A stretch of DNA of 64,000 bases from Olivibacter sp036959255. GTDB lineage: Bacteria > Bacteroidota > Bacteroidia > Sphingobacteriales > Sphingobacteriaceae. The stretch is taken from NCBI RefSeq assembly GCF_036959255.1, contig NZ_JAWMTI010000011.1, positions 133,974 to 197,973 on the forward strand, read 5' to 3'. The notes beneath the pieces were generated by a model. That model saw only the letters and a program-made list of their open reading frames with translations. It made no database searches and had not been told where the DNA came from. Shown here in pieces: positions 9,363-18,877 of the stretch (its first letter is position 1; every line of letters starts with the position of its first letter). Both the position numbers and the translations under genes were made by a program.

Positions 9363-9944
9363 CTAAGCCATATCTTCTTCGAAAAAGTAAACAACAAGCA
9401 TAACTGCTTTATAAGAGCCTATGTTTTTGGGTGTATGCGAAATTCTACCGTCGAATAATAGTGAATCTCCTGCGCTCAGCAGCACACTTTCTTGTTCAAA
9501 TTTATATTCAATCTCACCGGATAGTATATACTTATATTCGAAAGCCAAAGTTTCTACCATTGGTCTTGAAGCATTGGGCTCCAACTCAAGTAATACAATG
9601 TCAACAGTAGAGTTTTTTATATTTCTGGTAAAAATACGGTGATAGTGAAATCCTATTGCTTCTTCCTTTTCGAAATGACTGTATTCGTCCTTTTTCTTTA
9701 TTAAGATTGTTTTATTGTTCTTGTTAACCCCAATATCTTTAAAGAAAATATTTAAATCAACATCTAAGGACTTAATGATTTCGATCAATACCATCAGGGA
9801 AGGAATGACACGATTATTTTCTATTTGCGATATAAGTCCTTTACTTACAGAGGCCCTGTCGGCTAATTCCTGAACTGTAATCCCCTTATTCTTACGTCGC
9901 TCCTTAATTTGATTACCTATCTGTATTAAAATATCATCTTTCAT
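9363..9944 (-). CDS. XRE family transcriptional regulator with cupin domain
   Basis: 193 residues from the ATG at 9944; the frame extends to a TTG at 9983, but that lies over the -7 box, so the ATG is preferred. Residues about 8-62 are a helix-turn-helix of the XRE/lambda Cro type (ERRKNKGITVQELADRASVS then KGLISQIENNRVIPSL). The C-terminal half is a cupin-like sensor (LEPNASRPMVETLAFEYKYILSGEIEY, SVLLSAGDSLLFDGRISHTPKN). This architecture is common in regulators of amino-acid or sugar metabolism and stress. A palindrome over its promoter suggests autoregulation. The neighbour upstream on the same strand is the DUF808 gene. Confidence 0.88.
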   Translation of the reverse strand: MKDDILIQIGNQIKERRKNKGITVQELADRASVSKGLISQIENNRVIPSLMVLIEIIKSLDVDLNIFFKDIGVNKNNKTILIKKKDEYSHFEKEEAIGFHYHRIFTRNIKNSTVDIVLLELEPNASRPMVETLAFEYKYILSGEIEYKFEQESVLLSAGDSLLFDGRISHTPKNIGSYKAVMLVVYFFEEDMA

Positions 9945-9980
9945 TCGACCGTTTGCTATATGTTGATGGTATAATGACTG

Positions 9981-10012
9981 CAAATATATCAGTGCTGTTT
10001 GTCTATAACAAA
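9981..10012 (-). promoter_or_regulatory. Promoter of the XRE-cupin gene
   Basis: On the minus strand, TTTG (10012-10009), a 20-nt spacer and TATATTTG (9988-9981) form a Bacteroidetes-type promoter about 37 bp before the ATG. Its -33 element lies inside the palindrome at 9995-10015. Confidence 0.6.
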
Positions 10013-10015
10013 CAG
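9995..10015. promoter_or_regulatory. Palindromic operator candidate over the XRE promoter
   Basis: Perfect 8-bp inverted repeat CTGTTTGT - CTATA - ACAAACAG. It overlaps the -33 box of the XRE-cupin gene. There is no U-run after it, which argues against a terminator of the DUF808 gene. Confidence 0.6.
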
Positions 10016-10063
10016 GAGTAGCTTATTTAGAATAATATATATGCACTGACGTCCCTATTAACC

Positions 10064-10942
10064 TCAATGATTGGCGGCTGTACCTGATGGCGAAAACATC
10101 TTCTTACCAATCGCAAATAATCCGACCGCGATTAACCCAACTGCAAGGCCAATAGCAAATTCTTTCGCAACGGATGGAAGTTGTGGTAAAAAATGATGTA
10201 AAAATTCAATATTATGAACAAAGATACCGCCCGAAACTAAGATTAAGGCGATAGTACCAACCACACTTAAAAACTTGATCACCAAAGGCAGCGCTTTGAC
10301 TAATATATGCCCCACTTTTGACAACAAGCCTCTATCTTTGGCATGTTGAATTAATCGATATCCTGCATCATCCATTCTGACGATAAGCGCAACAATACCG
10401 TAAACACCGATTGTAGCAAAAAGAGATACAACGGAAACCGTTATAATTTGAATCGTTAAACTTCTGTCTAAAACAGCTCCTAATGCAATGATTACTATTT
10501 CTATAGATAGAATAAAATCCGTCGCGATGGCAGATTTAATCTTCGTTTTTTCGACATCACCGTTCTTTTCTTCACGTTCTTCAATTACCTCTTGCCCGGG
10601 CTTTTTTCGATGAAAGAAATATTCTACGATCTTTTCTGCACCTTCAAACGCTAAATAAATCCCTCCCAACACCAAGAAGACTTTGATTGCTATTGGAAAA
10701 AACACATTCAAGGTTAAAGCTATCGGCACAATAATGAGCTTATTGATTAAAGAGCCTTTAGTAATTGCCCACAACACCGGTAGTTCTCGTGTTGATAAAA
10801 AACCGGTCGCTTTTTCTGCGTTGACAGCTAAATCGTCGCCTAATATACCGGCCGTTTTCTGGGTTGCTATTTTACTCGTCACCGCAACATCATCCATCAA
10901 CGAAGCTATATCGTCTAAAATCGCAAAAAAACCTGATGCCAT
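10064..10942 (-). CDS. DUF808 (YedI-like) inner-membrane protein
   Basis: 292 residues. The N-terminus SGFFAILDDIASLMDDVAVTSKIATQKTAGILGDDLAVNAE is the hallmark of DUF808. About six to seven transmembrane segments follow (for example LIIVPIALTLNVFFPIAIKVFLVLGGIYLAF and the repeated hydrophobic blocks to the C-terminus), with a charged cytosolic loop EVIEEREEKNGDVEKTKIKS. An inner-membrane protein of unknown function, widespread in Proteobacteria and Bacteroidetes. It has no operon partners that suggest a job. Confidence 0.88.
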   Translation of the reverse strand: MASGFFAILDDIASLMDDVAVTSKIATQKTAGILGDDLAVNAEKATGFLSTRELPVLWAITKGSLINKLIIVPIALTLNVFFPIAIKVFLVLGGIYLAFEGAEKIVEYFFHRKKPGQEVIEEREEKNGDVEKTKIKSAIATDFILSIEIVIIALGAVLDRSLTIQIITVSVVSLFATIGVYGIVALIVRMDDAGYRLIQHAKDRGLLSKVGHILVKALPLVIKFLSVVGTIALILVSGGIFVHNIEFLHHFLPQLPSVAKEFAIGLAVGLIAVGLFAIGKKMFSPSGTAANH

Positions 10943-11413
10943 ATGTGTTTATCTATACAATCGTAAAAATATAAATTAAATTCAACTTCCAATGGCCCTA
11001 TTCAATCGATATCAGTTTCATTACCCTGATAATCGGCTCCGCATAAATATCCCTACCAAGTATGCATTGTTTGACGGGGCCAAAGCTATAAGCCTGCTAG
11101 TCGCTAATCAGCCATGATTACTGTTTTTGACGGCAGTCATCGTATATCAATTGCGTTCAAAAATGAGACGATATGTCCGAACTTTGATAAGATACAGAAA
11201 AATCAGATATCCCTTTTTATCTAATTTTATCGCTGGTTTAAATGACTTAAAATGATTGGGAATAAGAGAAACAAATTATTGGTATATGGAAAGTATATGC
11301 ACAGAACAGCCCTGAATATCCATTCGCTTCAAACCAAAGGGACATCCATACCGAAGCATTTACCAAAATCCCTCTTTTAATTATCTACTCCGTAAATTCG
11401 ACAATCAAGATCA
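10943..11413. other. Intergenic region between divergent genes
   Basis: 471 bp. No gene longer than about 41 codons is present, and no RNA gene was recognised. A 41-codon frame (10992-11117) has no ribosome-binding site and is not called. Confidence 0.5.
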
Positions 11414-12520
11414 ATGACTAATACAAATTTTTCCACCAAACCCCATTACCCAATATTAGACGGCCTACGTGGTATTGCAGCGATAATTGTCGTTACCTTC
11501 CACTTGAGCGAACCTCTATCAACCGGAAATTTGGACAACCTGGTAAACCACGGTTATCTCGCCGTGGACTTCTTCTTTCTGTTATCTGGTTTTGTTATTG
11601 GCTATGCTTATGACGATCGTTGGCATAAAATGACACTTGGAAGCTTCTGTAAACGTCGGATCGAACGACTTCAACCGATGGTGATCTTGGGAATGACACT
11701 CGGAGCTATCGGTTTTTATTTTACCGATTCAGCAATCTGGCCGCTCATCCATACGGTCCCCTTCTGGAAACTACTCCTGGTTATGCTGATCGGATACACG
11801 ATATTGCCGGTACCCTTGTCGCTTGATATACGGGGTTGGGAGGAAATGCACCCGCTCAATAGTGTCGGCTGGTCGCTGCTCTTTGAATATATCGCCAACA
11901 TTCTCTATGCAACTATAATAAGAAAATTCTCGAACAGGGCATTAACGGTTCTCGTGTTTATAGCGGCAGCAGTACTTGCCCAATTGGCTATTACCAAAGG
12001 CGATGTAAGTGGTGGTTGGACCTTAAATGTTGAGCAGATGCGTGTCGGGATCACCCGAACGATGTATCCTTTTTTTGCTGGTCTGTTACTTTCACGTGTG
12101 GCCAGACCAACCCGTATCAGAAATGCCTTTACCTGGTGCAGTATTTTGATAGCTGCTGTACTGTATATGCCACGCATTGGTGGTGTAGAACATAGTTGGC
12201 TCAACGGGATCTATGAATCCATATGTATAATCGTTGTTTTTCCTCTCATTGTATATCTGGGTGCCAGCGGCATTATAGCTACGAAAACGGAAAGCAAGAT
12301 CTGTAAGTTTCTAGGTGACATCTCCTACCCACTTTATCTGGTACATTATCCTTTCGTTTACTTTTATGTCGCTTGGATCAGCAACAATAAGGGTGTAACT
12401 ATTCTACAGGCTTGGCCATACGCCTTGCTTATTTTATGCGGTTCTATCATTTTGGCTTATGTGGCCCTAAAATGGTATGATGAACCGGTTCGTAAATGGC
12501 TAAGAAAAAAACTGGGTTAG
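11414..12520 (+). CDS. OafA/YrhL-type membrane acyltransferase
   Basis: 368 residues with about ten transmembrane helices. The opening YPILDGLRGIAAIIVVTFHL carries the conserved His of acyltransferase family 3, and VDFFFLLSGFVIGY is the second family signature. The C-terminal helices lead to a basic end (KWYDEPVRKWLRKK), as in peptidoglycan, lipopolysaccharide or exopolysaccharide O-acetyltransferases. The acceptor sugar cannot be predicted. Stand-alone gene, followed by the tRNA-Glu terminator. Confidence 0.9.
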   Translation: MTNTNFSTKPHYPILDGLRGIAAIIVVTFHLSEPLSTGNLDNLVNHGYLAVDFFFLLSGFVIGYAYDDRWHKMTLGSFCKRRIERLQPMVILGMTLGAIGFYFTDSAIWPLIHTVPFWKLLLVMLIGYTILPVPLSLDIRGWEEMHPLNSVGWSLLFEYIANILYATIIRKFSNRALTVLVFIAAAVLAQLAITKGDVSGGWTLNVEQMRVGITRTMYPFFAGLLLSRVARPTRIRNAFTWCSILIAAVLYMPRIGGVEHSWLNGIYESICIIVVFPLIVYLGASGIIATKTESKICKFLGDISYPLYLVHYPFVYFYVAWISNNKGVTILQAWPYALLILCGSIILAYVALKWYDEPVRKWLRKKLG

Positions 12521-12550
12521 ATATAAGAAAATTTAGGTTTTATTTTACGA

Positions 12551-12593
12551 TGAAACAAAAAGAGAAGAATTCAAGATAAATGAATTCTTCTCT
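12551..12593 (-). terminator. Intrinsic terminator of tRNA-Glu
   Basis: A 13-bp perfect stem, AGAGAAGAATTCA (12561-12573) and TGAATTCTTCTCT (12581-12593), with a 7-nt loop. On the minus strand it is followed by a T-rich run (TTTTGTTTC). It also lies after the acyltransferase on the plus strand and may stop that transcript. Confidence 0.75.
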
Positions 12594-12596
12594 TAG

Positions 12597-12668
12597 TAGC
12601 CCGTAGGGGAATCGAACCCCTGTTTCAAGAATGAAAATCTTGCGTCCTAACCCCTAGACGAACGGGCC
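12597..12668 (-). tRNA. tRNA-Glu (anticodon TTC)
   Basis: The minus-strand sequence folds into a cloverleaf: acceptor stem GGCCCGT with ACGGGCT, D arm around TAGGGGTTAGGAC, anticodon stem CAAGA/TCTTG around the loop TTTTCAT with anticodon TTC, and T arm GGGG-TTCGATT-CCCC. The discriminator base is A and the terminal CCA is not encoded. The anticodon reads Glu codons GAA/GAG. Confidence 0.93.
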
Positions 12669-12695
12669 ATCGTTGCTTTCTCCGTTTCGGGACTG

Positions 12696-12725
12696 CAAAA
12701 ATACAGCTAAGATTTATATTTCAAA
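12696..12725 (-). promoter_or_regulatory. Promoter of tRNA-Glu
   Basis: On the minus strand, TTTG (12725-12722), an 18-nt spacer and TATTTTTG (12703-12696) lie 27 bp before the tRNA 5' end. This matches the Bacteroidetes promoter pattern. Confidence 0.55.
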
Positions 12726-12814
12726 AAAAAAATTAAATTATTTCCAAGCCGAAAGAATAGCGCTCTTATTATCAATCATTTAATTTTCATCCTGACCAAA
12801 AACATCTTCCACGC

Positions 12815-15800
12815 TTATCGTGCATAGGTATTTGCAAGTTTGCGGAGCCATTTTATGTGTTTTTGGTCAAACTGATTATCTAGAAGTCGCCATTTCCAGT
12901 TTATTCCCGTTGTTGCCGGTGTATTCATTCTGGCTTCTTTTCCTAGGCTAAGCACGTCTTGCATCGGGATTATGGCTAATTTAGCAACAGAAGCATATGC
13001 TAGCCTGATCATCTCCCTACTTATATTTGCGTCACTCACTTTGTGGCCTTGATAATAGGCTAAACGACCTTTTCCTGTTCGGTCAAGCTCCTCCTTATAC
13101 CAACCAACAACTGTATTATTATCATGTGTGCCCGTATAAACAACGCTATTTATCGGGTATTGATGAGGAATGTGAAGCGAGTGTGGAGTATCGTCTCCAA
13201 AAGCGAACTGCAACACCTTCATTCCCGGTAAATCGAATCGGTCCCGCAACTCGTACACCCCCGGACTTATATCACCCAAATCTTCGGCTATCAGCGCGGT
13301 GGTTCCCAACTTTTCCTTAACGAGGTTGAACAGTTTATCTCGCGGCCCGATTCTCCACGTCCCCTGTACAGCATTCTTCTCACTTGCCGAGACTTCCCAA
13401 TAATCGTAAAAGGCCCTGAAATGATCCAAACGGATCAAATGATACCACTCAAGGTTCTTCCTTAATCTGGCTAACCACCAGGTATACTTTTCTTTCGCGT
13501 GGGCCTCCCAATTGAAAGTTGGCATGCCCCATAACTGCCCCTCCGCATTAAAATAATCTGGAGGCACGCCTGCTACACCAAGCAATTCCCCATCCTCATT
13601 CACACTAAACAAATGTCGATTAGTCCAAACATCAACAGAATCGTAGTTAACATAGATGGGGAGATCACCCAATAGCTGAATTGATAAGGCTTCGCACGAC
13701 GCTTTCAAGTCCTTCCATTCGTCAAAGAACTCATATTGCTGCCATTTCAATTCCAAAAGCTCCGCTGTGTACTTCTTTGCCATGTTGTTAAGCGTCTGCT
13801 TATCCCGCAATTTCAACTTACGAGGCCATTTATACCAAGCTTTTCCCTCCTGTTGTTTTTTTATTAACAGGTACATGGCAAAATCATCTAACCAGCTCTT
13901 TTCTTTCTGCATGAAATGAACGAATTCTCCCTTACGACTATTGTTTTTTGCTGCCATAAATCGTAAGAATGCATCCTGGAGCAACTGTCTTTTACTAGCA
14001 ATGGCTTCATCATACGCGATTCGAGTATGTATTGGCCTGCGCGCATTCGTCAAATCCGCAGCGCTCAACAAACCTTTTCGAGCTAATACCTCCGGACTGA
14101 TTAAGATCGGGTTACCGGCAAAGACAGAATAGGCACTATAGGGAGAATAATACTCATTTGCTCCTGTAGGATTGAGTGGAAGCAATTGCCAATAGCTTTG
14201 GCCCGCCTTGGAAAGCTGCGAAGCAAAGTGTTGCGCGTGAGGCCCCAAATCACCTATACCAAAGGCTGAAGGAAGTGAAGCAATCGGCAATAAAATACCG
14301 GCTGCTCGCTTTTTTTCTTCCTGCTTTATGTGCAAAACCACCAATGGTAAGCGCTTTTTAAACAGATCAGCCATCAATAGTGTCCCCTCGACCTTCGCAC
14401 TCCTATTAGCAAGTACGTCAACAAAATTGATGGGAATATCCTCCGGCCAATCGATTCTTGTATCTTTCCAATTAATATTTTCAAAAGTACACTGCTGATC
14501 TGCACACAGCTGCGCCAAATATAATGGAACAATGGTTACACACCATTGGCTGTCAAATCGGCGGCAAAAAGCTAAGATATGTTTACGATATCGTCCCTTA
14601 ACTTTTAGCGGTATATAAAGTCCCTTCTCAAACAATATTGCATTTTGTGATCGATAATGCAACAACTTTACGGTTAAGGCCAGTTTAACATGGCTGCCAG
14701 AGAATTCCTGCCAATAATGAAGTAAATCAATGTTCCCTTTTTTAATGGACTGTACAGATTGTTTACGCAATCTATAGTTTATCCTACGTCTATTATCCGG
14801 ATCTACAAAACTTAAATCTTGATACTCCGTACCCTGATAAAAATCCGGCACACCGGGCACCGTTATCTTTAACAATACCTGTCCAAGCGAATTGAGCACT
14901 CCCTGTTTATTGACTTCTTCCAAGAGCGGGGTCCACAGTGGCCATAAATCACCCTTCTTTTCTAATAGAGAAAGCGCAAAATCAATGCATTTCTTTTCAT
15001 ATGCATGGTTCGGTTCCACCCAATCACTATTTATTTTTGCTTCTCTTAGTGCCTTTTCCAGATAGGCAGACAATCTGACGGCATAATCTTGATCATCGTC
15101 CTCAGTGGAAGGGTAACTAGCTAACAGCGTTTGATAAATAAAATAACGATCATTCATTTCCGGAATGACTTGCGGATTCAATTTTAATTCACGTTCCAAC
15201 TTCGACACAGTACGTTGCCATTTTTCGGATAAACAGCTTAATGCTTGTAATCGCGCGCGCGCATCCTCCCCCCTTTTCGTATCATGTGTAGCCGTTCCAT
15301 TCATCGCCAATGGCCAGTTCCGTTGTCGTTCTTCCATCGCCCTATGGAAGTCTTTCTTTGAAAGTCCGAAAGTCGACAATGAGCTTCCCACTTCATTATG
15401 CCCAATAAAGCGGTTAAAAGTATACATCAGCGTATCCTCCACTCCTTTCGCCATTAACGGACCTGAAAATTGCATGAGTCGTTGATAGAAATACAATAAT
15501 CGATCGTGAAAGCCTTGACTGCTTTTTTTTGGTGTTGTCAACAGGAGTTCTTCTAAAACGTCAACCGCAGCAATGAGATTCGGCTTGTAATGTCGGATGG
15601 ACTGAAATATGGCCTTTAACTGCTTTCTTTCACTGAACTTTAAGGGGAAACTGTTACCATAAAAACGATAAACCGGACAAAAAATTAAGACAGATGAGAT
15701 CGCTTCCTTTAACATTACCGCATCGAACGCTCTGGATGCTTTTTTAGATAAAAAGTTAGACTGTTGAAAAAATTTAAAAAGATTGGTTGTCTCACCTTGC

Positions 15801-17041
15801 ATATGCTTTTGCAAGATATAAGACTTTTTTTCTACGATTTGTTGATAAATATCATCCGTTCGGCCAACCAGTTGTTCGTAAAATTTATCAAAAAAGCACT
15901 CTTTTTCTTTAGCGGTAAAGAGCTTATTTGAAAGCGCCAGATAATCATAACCCGAAGTTCCCTGTATAGGCCAGGCCAATGGCAGTTTCTCATGCTGTTC
16001 AAGAATCTTTTCAACAACAATATACACTTGCGGGCCAACAAGGCACCTTAAATCGTACAGGTATTTTTCCGGATCAAAAAGTCCATCAATATGGTCTATA
16101 CGTAACCCCTGAAAGCAATCCTCGTCAACCATCTGCTTTACAAATTGATGCGCTAACAGGAATACGTCATCTTTTTGTACCTGTGTGCAAACTAAGCCAT
16201 TAACTGTAAAAAAACGGCGATAATTGATATTTTTGTCTGTTTCTCTCCAGCTGCAAAGGCGATAATATTGCTGTTCACAAAGATGGAGAAGTGCTAGATG
16301 GTCGTTATTTATTAGCCTTAGCTGATGCCTTAAGCGGTTTTGCACCTCTTTCACTTGCGTATAATTCTTCCATTCGTTCAAAAAGCCTTGCCAAGATGTT
16401 TCAAAAGCAGACGCCCGCCCTTGCTGTGATTGCAGCACTTCACCCAACGCAATTTTCACCTGTTTCCCCTCATCTTCAACATCGAGGAGTAAACGATCCA
16501 ATATTGCGCTGTAGATATTCAAATTGACAGGATAAAGCTGGTCATAATAAGCGAGGCATAATTTGTTTCCCCGACTGATCAATTTAATGTCTTTTTGATT
16601 AATCGCTTTTTCGAGCGTCGAGCCTAAGAATGGAACCATAACAGCTCCATGAAAAAAGTCCGCATCGATACTGGTATCAAACACACGCGCAAAAGACGAA
16701 TAGGCTCCCTTTTCCATGACATCCATCAACCAGGTATTGGTAGGGTGAAAAGCCATATGATTAGGAACAATATCCTGTATCCATGCAAGTCCACATGCTT
16801 TACATTTTGCAGTAAGCACTCGCAATTCCTCCAGCGTTCCTATCTCTGGATTTACATGATTTGGATTTATAACATCGTAGCCATGGGTACTTCCTGAAAC
16901 GGCTTCGAAAATAGGTGACGCGTAAAGACTTTTAATACCTAAGGACTGCCAATAGGGGACCAGTTTCAAGGCATCTTTGAATGTGAAGTTTTTATGGAAC
17001 TGGACACGATAACTAGCTATTGGATTGAAAACATTACCCAT
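12815..17041 (-). CDS. treY-malQ: Fused malto-oligosyltrehalose synthase (TreY) / 4-alpha-glucanotransferase (MalQ)
   Basis: 1408 residues. Residues about 1-900 are TreY, a GH13 enzyme that turns the reducing end of a maltodextrin into a trehalosyl unit: YRVQFHKNFTF, GLAWIQDIVPNHMAFHP, FQGLRIDHIDGLFDPEKYL and GTSGYDYLALSNKLF are TreY signatures. From about residue 907 a second domain begins, KKRAAGILLPIASLPSAFG, with DHFRAFYDYWEV and LIAEDLGDI, the GH77 nucleophile and acid/base regions of MalQ, and about 500 residues, a complete MalQ length. MalQ would reshape short maltodextrins left by TreZ/TreX. The gene follows treZ by a 1-bp gap and ends the operon. Cytosolic. Confidence 0.93.
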   Translation of the reverse strand: MGNVFNPIASYRVQFHKNFTFKDALKLVPYWQSLGIKSLYASPIFEAVSGSTHGYDVINPNHVNPEIGTLEELRVLTAKCKACGLAWIQDIVPNHMAFHPTNTWLMDVMEKGAYSSFARVFDTSIDADFFHGAVMVPFLGSTLEKAINQKDIKLISRGNKLCLAYYDQLYPVNLNIYSAILDRLLLDVEDEGKQVKIALGEVLQSQQGRASAFETSWQGFLNEWKNYTQVKEVQNRLRHQLRLINNDHLALLHLCEQQYYRLCSWRETDKNINYRRFFTVNGLVCTQVQKDDVFLLAHQFVKQMVDEDCFQGLRIDHIDGLFDPEKYLYDLRCLVGPQVYIVVEKILEQHEKLPLAWPIQGTSGYDYLALSNKLFTAKEKECFFDKFYEQLVGRTDDIYQQIVEKKSYILQKHMQGETTNLFKFFQQSNFLSKKASRAFDAVMLKEAISSVLIFCPVYRFYGNSFPLKFSERKQLKAIFQSIRHYKPNLIAAVDVLEELLLTTPKKSSQGFHDRLLYFYQRLMQFSGPLMAKGVEDTLMYTFNRFIGHNEVGSSLSTFGLSKKDFHRAMEERQRNWPLAMNGTATHDTKRGEDARARLQALSCLSEKWQRTVSKLERELKLNPQVIPEMNDRYFIYQTLLASYPSTEDDDQDYAVRLSAYLEKALREAKINSDWVEPNHAYEKKCIDFALSLLEKKGDLWPLWTPLLEEVNKQGVLNSLGQVLLKITVPGVPDFYQGTEYQDLSFVDPDNRRRINYRLRKQSVQSIKKGNIDLLHYWQEFSGSHVKLALTVKLLHYRSQNAILFEKGLYIPLKVKGRYRKHILAFCRRFDSQWCVTIVPLYLAQLCADQQCTFENINWKDTRIDWPEDIPINFVDVLANRSAKVEGTLLMADLFKKRLPLVVLHIKQEEKKRAAGILLPIASLPSAFGIGDLGPHAQHFASQLSKAGQSYWQLLPLNPTGANEYYSPYSAYSVFAGNPILISPEVLARKGLLSAADLTNARRPIHTRIAYDEAIASKRQLLQDAFLRFMAAKNNSRKGEFVHFMQKEKSWLDDFAMYLLIKKQQEGKAWYKWPRKLKLRDKQTLNNMAKKYTAELLELKWQQYEFFDEWKDLKASCEALSIQLLGDLPIYVNYDSVDVWTNRHLFSVNEDGELLGVAGVPPDYFNAEGQLWGMPTFNWEAHAKEKYTWWLARLRKNLEWYHLIRLDHFRAFYDYWEVSASEKNAVQGTWRIGPRDKLFNLVKEKLGTTALIAEDLGDISPGVYELRDRFDLPGMKVLQFAFGDDTPHSLHIPHQYPINSVVYTGTHDNNTVVGWYKEELDRTGKGRLAYYQGHKVSDANISREMIRLAYASVAKLAIIPMQDVLSLGKEARMNTPATTGINWKWRLLDNQFDQKHIKWLRKLANTYAR

Positions 17042-17042
17042 A

Positions 17043-18860
17043 TCATTTGCCTATTTGTTGGTAAATTGATGCACTCTTAGGTGCTAACCGTAAAATAGAT
17101 GCACCTGGCAATGCTAAGTCATTATTAAAAAAGCCAGGGTCAGAAGTATCAAAAATCTTCGTGATAGGATATTGCAGAAAACGATCCTTTCTTTCTTGAA
17201 TCTTGTCACTAAAATTAAAATAGAAAAAAAGCGATTCTTCGTTGGTCCATCGATGCAACAGCAAAACACCTGATTCCTTGCAGACTTCCACATTGACATG
17301 CGTACGGTCTAAACTATGCCAGGCCCTGTACTTTTTTCTTAAGTGAATAAGCCGCTTATAGAAATTAAAAATTTCATGGTGCCTCGGCTTCGACAAGGCC
17401 GACCAATCAAGTTTCGATCGTTCGAAAGTAGCTATAGACATCGGATCTGGGGCCTCCCCCTCTCTCTGAAAATCCTTAAACTCTGCCCGCCTACCTTTTC
17501 TTACCGCTTCAGCAAGCTCCTCGTCAGTATGGCTCACAAAATATTGGAAAGGCCTTTTTTCTCCATATTCTTCTCCCATGAATAACAGGGGTATATATGG
17601 GGAAGCTAAAACGGCACAAACCATTAGCTTCTGCAAATCCTCGCTATACAAAGTGCTACTGCGTTCACCTAATAGCCGATTACCGACTTGATCGTGGTTT
17701 TGCGAGAAAACCACAAACTGATTTCCCTGGGCATTGGACGCCTTGTTGCCGAATGTTTTTTTTCGATGTGGAGAATATTTACCGTCATAAACATAGGCGT
17801 CACGAAAAGACTTTGCCAAGTGTACAAGCGGTTCAAAATCGGCGTAGTAACCATTCCGAGGTTCACCGACAGTGACTCTCAACGCATGATGGAATTCGTC
17901 TATCCATTGACCATGCAATCCATAACCGCCTTTATCTGCGGCAGTGATATAGCGCACATCATTTAAATCGCATTCACCAATTAGATAATACGACTTTCCA
18001 CTTATCAGGGAGAGTTCCTCAAGCTGTTCACGCATAGCAGCTAAAATATGCTTTGCTCCATAATCCTTGATAGCATGCACTGCATCCAACCGGAGGGCAT
18101 CAATATGAAAATCACGAAACCACATCAGCATGTTCTCAAGAATAAATTGTCGTACACCATCGCAATAAGCATCGTCGACATTGATGGCTTTCCCCCACGG
18201 GGTATGATATTTATCTGTAAAAAAAGGACCGTATGAAGCAACGTAATTACCTTCGGGGCCGAGATGATTATAAACGACGTCGAGAATAACCGCTATTCCT
18301 TTTTTATGACAGGCATTAACCATTTCTTGTAAAGCATAAGGTCCTCCATAACTCGCCTGAACGGCAAAGGGAAATACCCCGTCATAGCCCCAGTTTCTTT
18401 CGCCGGGGAATTGCGCCACCGGCATGATTTCTATTGCATTGATTCCCAATTCAAGCAAATGGTCCAGTTTATCCCTAATCGCATCAAAAGTTCCCTGAGG
18501 AGTAAATGTGCCGACATGTAACTCATAAATAAGGTAATTTTCTAAAGCCGGGTTACGCCATTGCTCATCTGACCAAACGAATTTCTTTAAGTCAACTACC
18601 TGAGAATGTCCATGTACACCATGCGGCTGAAAACGAGAGGCGGGGTCCGGCAGTGCCTGCCCGTCGTCTAAAATAACCTTATAGAACGAACCAGCTTTTA
18701 TCTTATCGGTTTCAACGCGCCAAAAACCAAAACCGGCATCATTCAGTTCAATTTTTTCTTTATCTTCAATAAGTATGCGAACTTGCTTACTTTTCGGAGC
18801 CCATATACCTATGGTCGTTCGATCCTTATCAACAGTTGCTCCAAAATACGATCTGCTCAT
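17043..18860 (-). CDS. treZ: Malto-oligosyltrehalose trehalohydrolase TreZ
   Basis: 605 residues, GH13. N-terminal beta-sandwich (residues about 1-90, ending near GVHGHSQVVDL), then the catalytic barrel: AVILDVVYNHLGPEGNYVAS, DALRLDAVHAIKDYGAKHI with the nucleophile Asp, YLIGECDLNDVRY with the acid/base Glu, and VVFSQNHDQVGNRLLGER with the transition-state Asp. WNYDGVF-like NWGYDGVFPFAVQASYGGP fits TreZ rather than the branching enzyme. It frees trehalose from the trehalosyl end made by TreY. Middle gene of the operon: 17 bp after glgX, 1 bp before treY-malQ. Confidence 0.92.
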   Translation of the reverse strand: MSRSYFGATVDKDRTTIGIWAPKSKQVRILIEDKEKIELNDAGFGFWRVETDKIKAGSFYKVILDDGQALPDPASRFQPHGVHGHSQVVDLKKFVWSDEQWRNPALENYLIYELHVGTFTPQGTFDAIRDKLDHLLELGINAIEIMPVAQFPGERNWGYDGVFPFAVQASYGGPYALQEMVNACHKKGIAVILDVVYNHLGPEGNYVASYGPFFTDKYHTPWGKAINVDDAYCDGVRQFILENMLMWFRDFHIDALRLDAVHAIKDYGAKHILAAMREQLEELSLISGKSYYLIGECDLNDVRYITAADKGGYGLHGQWIDEFHHALRVTVGEPRNGYYADFEPLVHLAKSFRDAYVYDGKYSPHRKKTFGNKASNAQGNQFVVFSQNHDQVGNRLLGERSSTLYSEDLQKLMVCAVLASPYIPLLFMGEEYGEKRPFQYFVSHTDEELAEAVRKGRRAEFKDFQREGEAPDPMSIATFERSKLDWSALSKPRHHEIFNFYKRLIHLRKKYRAWHSLDRTHVNVEVCKESGVLLLHRWTNEESLFFYFNFSDKIQERKDRFLQYPITKIFDTSDPGFFNNDLALPGASILRLAPKSASIYQQIGK

Positions 18861-18877
18861 TTATATAACCATCAAAT

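Noticed and set aside
10992..11117. A 41-codon plus-strand frame in the DUF808-acyltransferase gap
   Set aside because: No ribosome-binding site, no recognisable signal or membrane segment, and its length is expected by chance.
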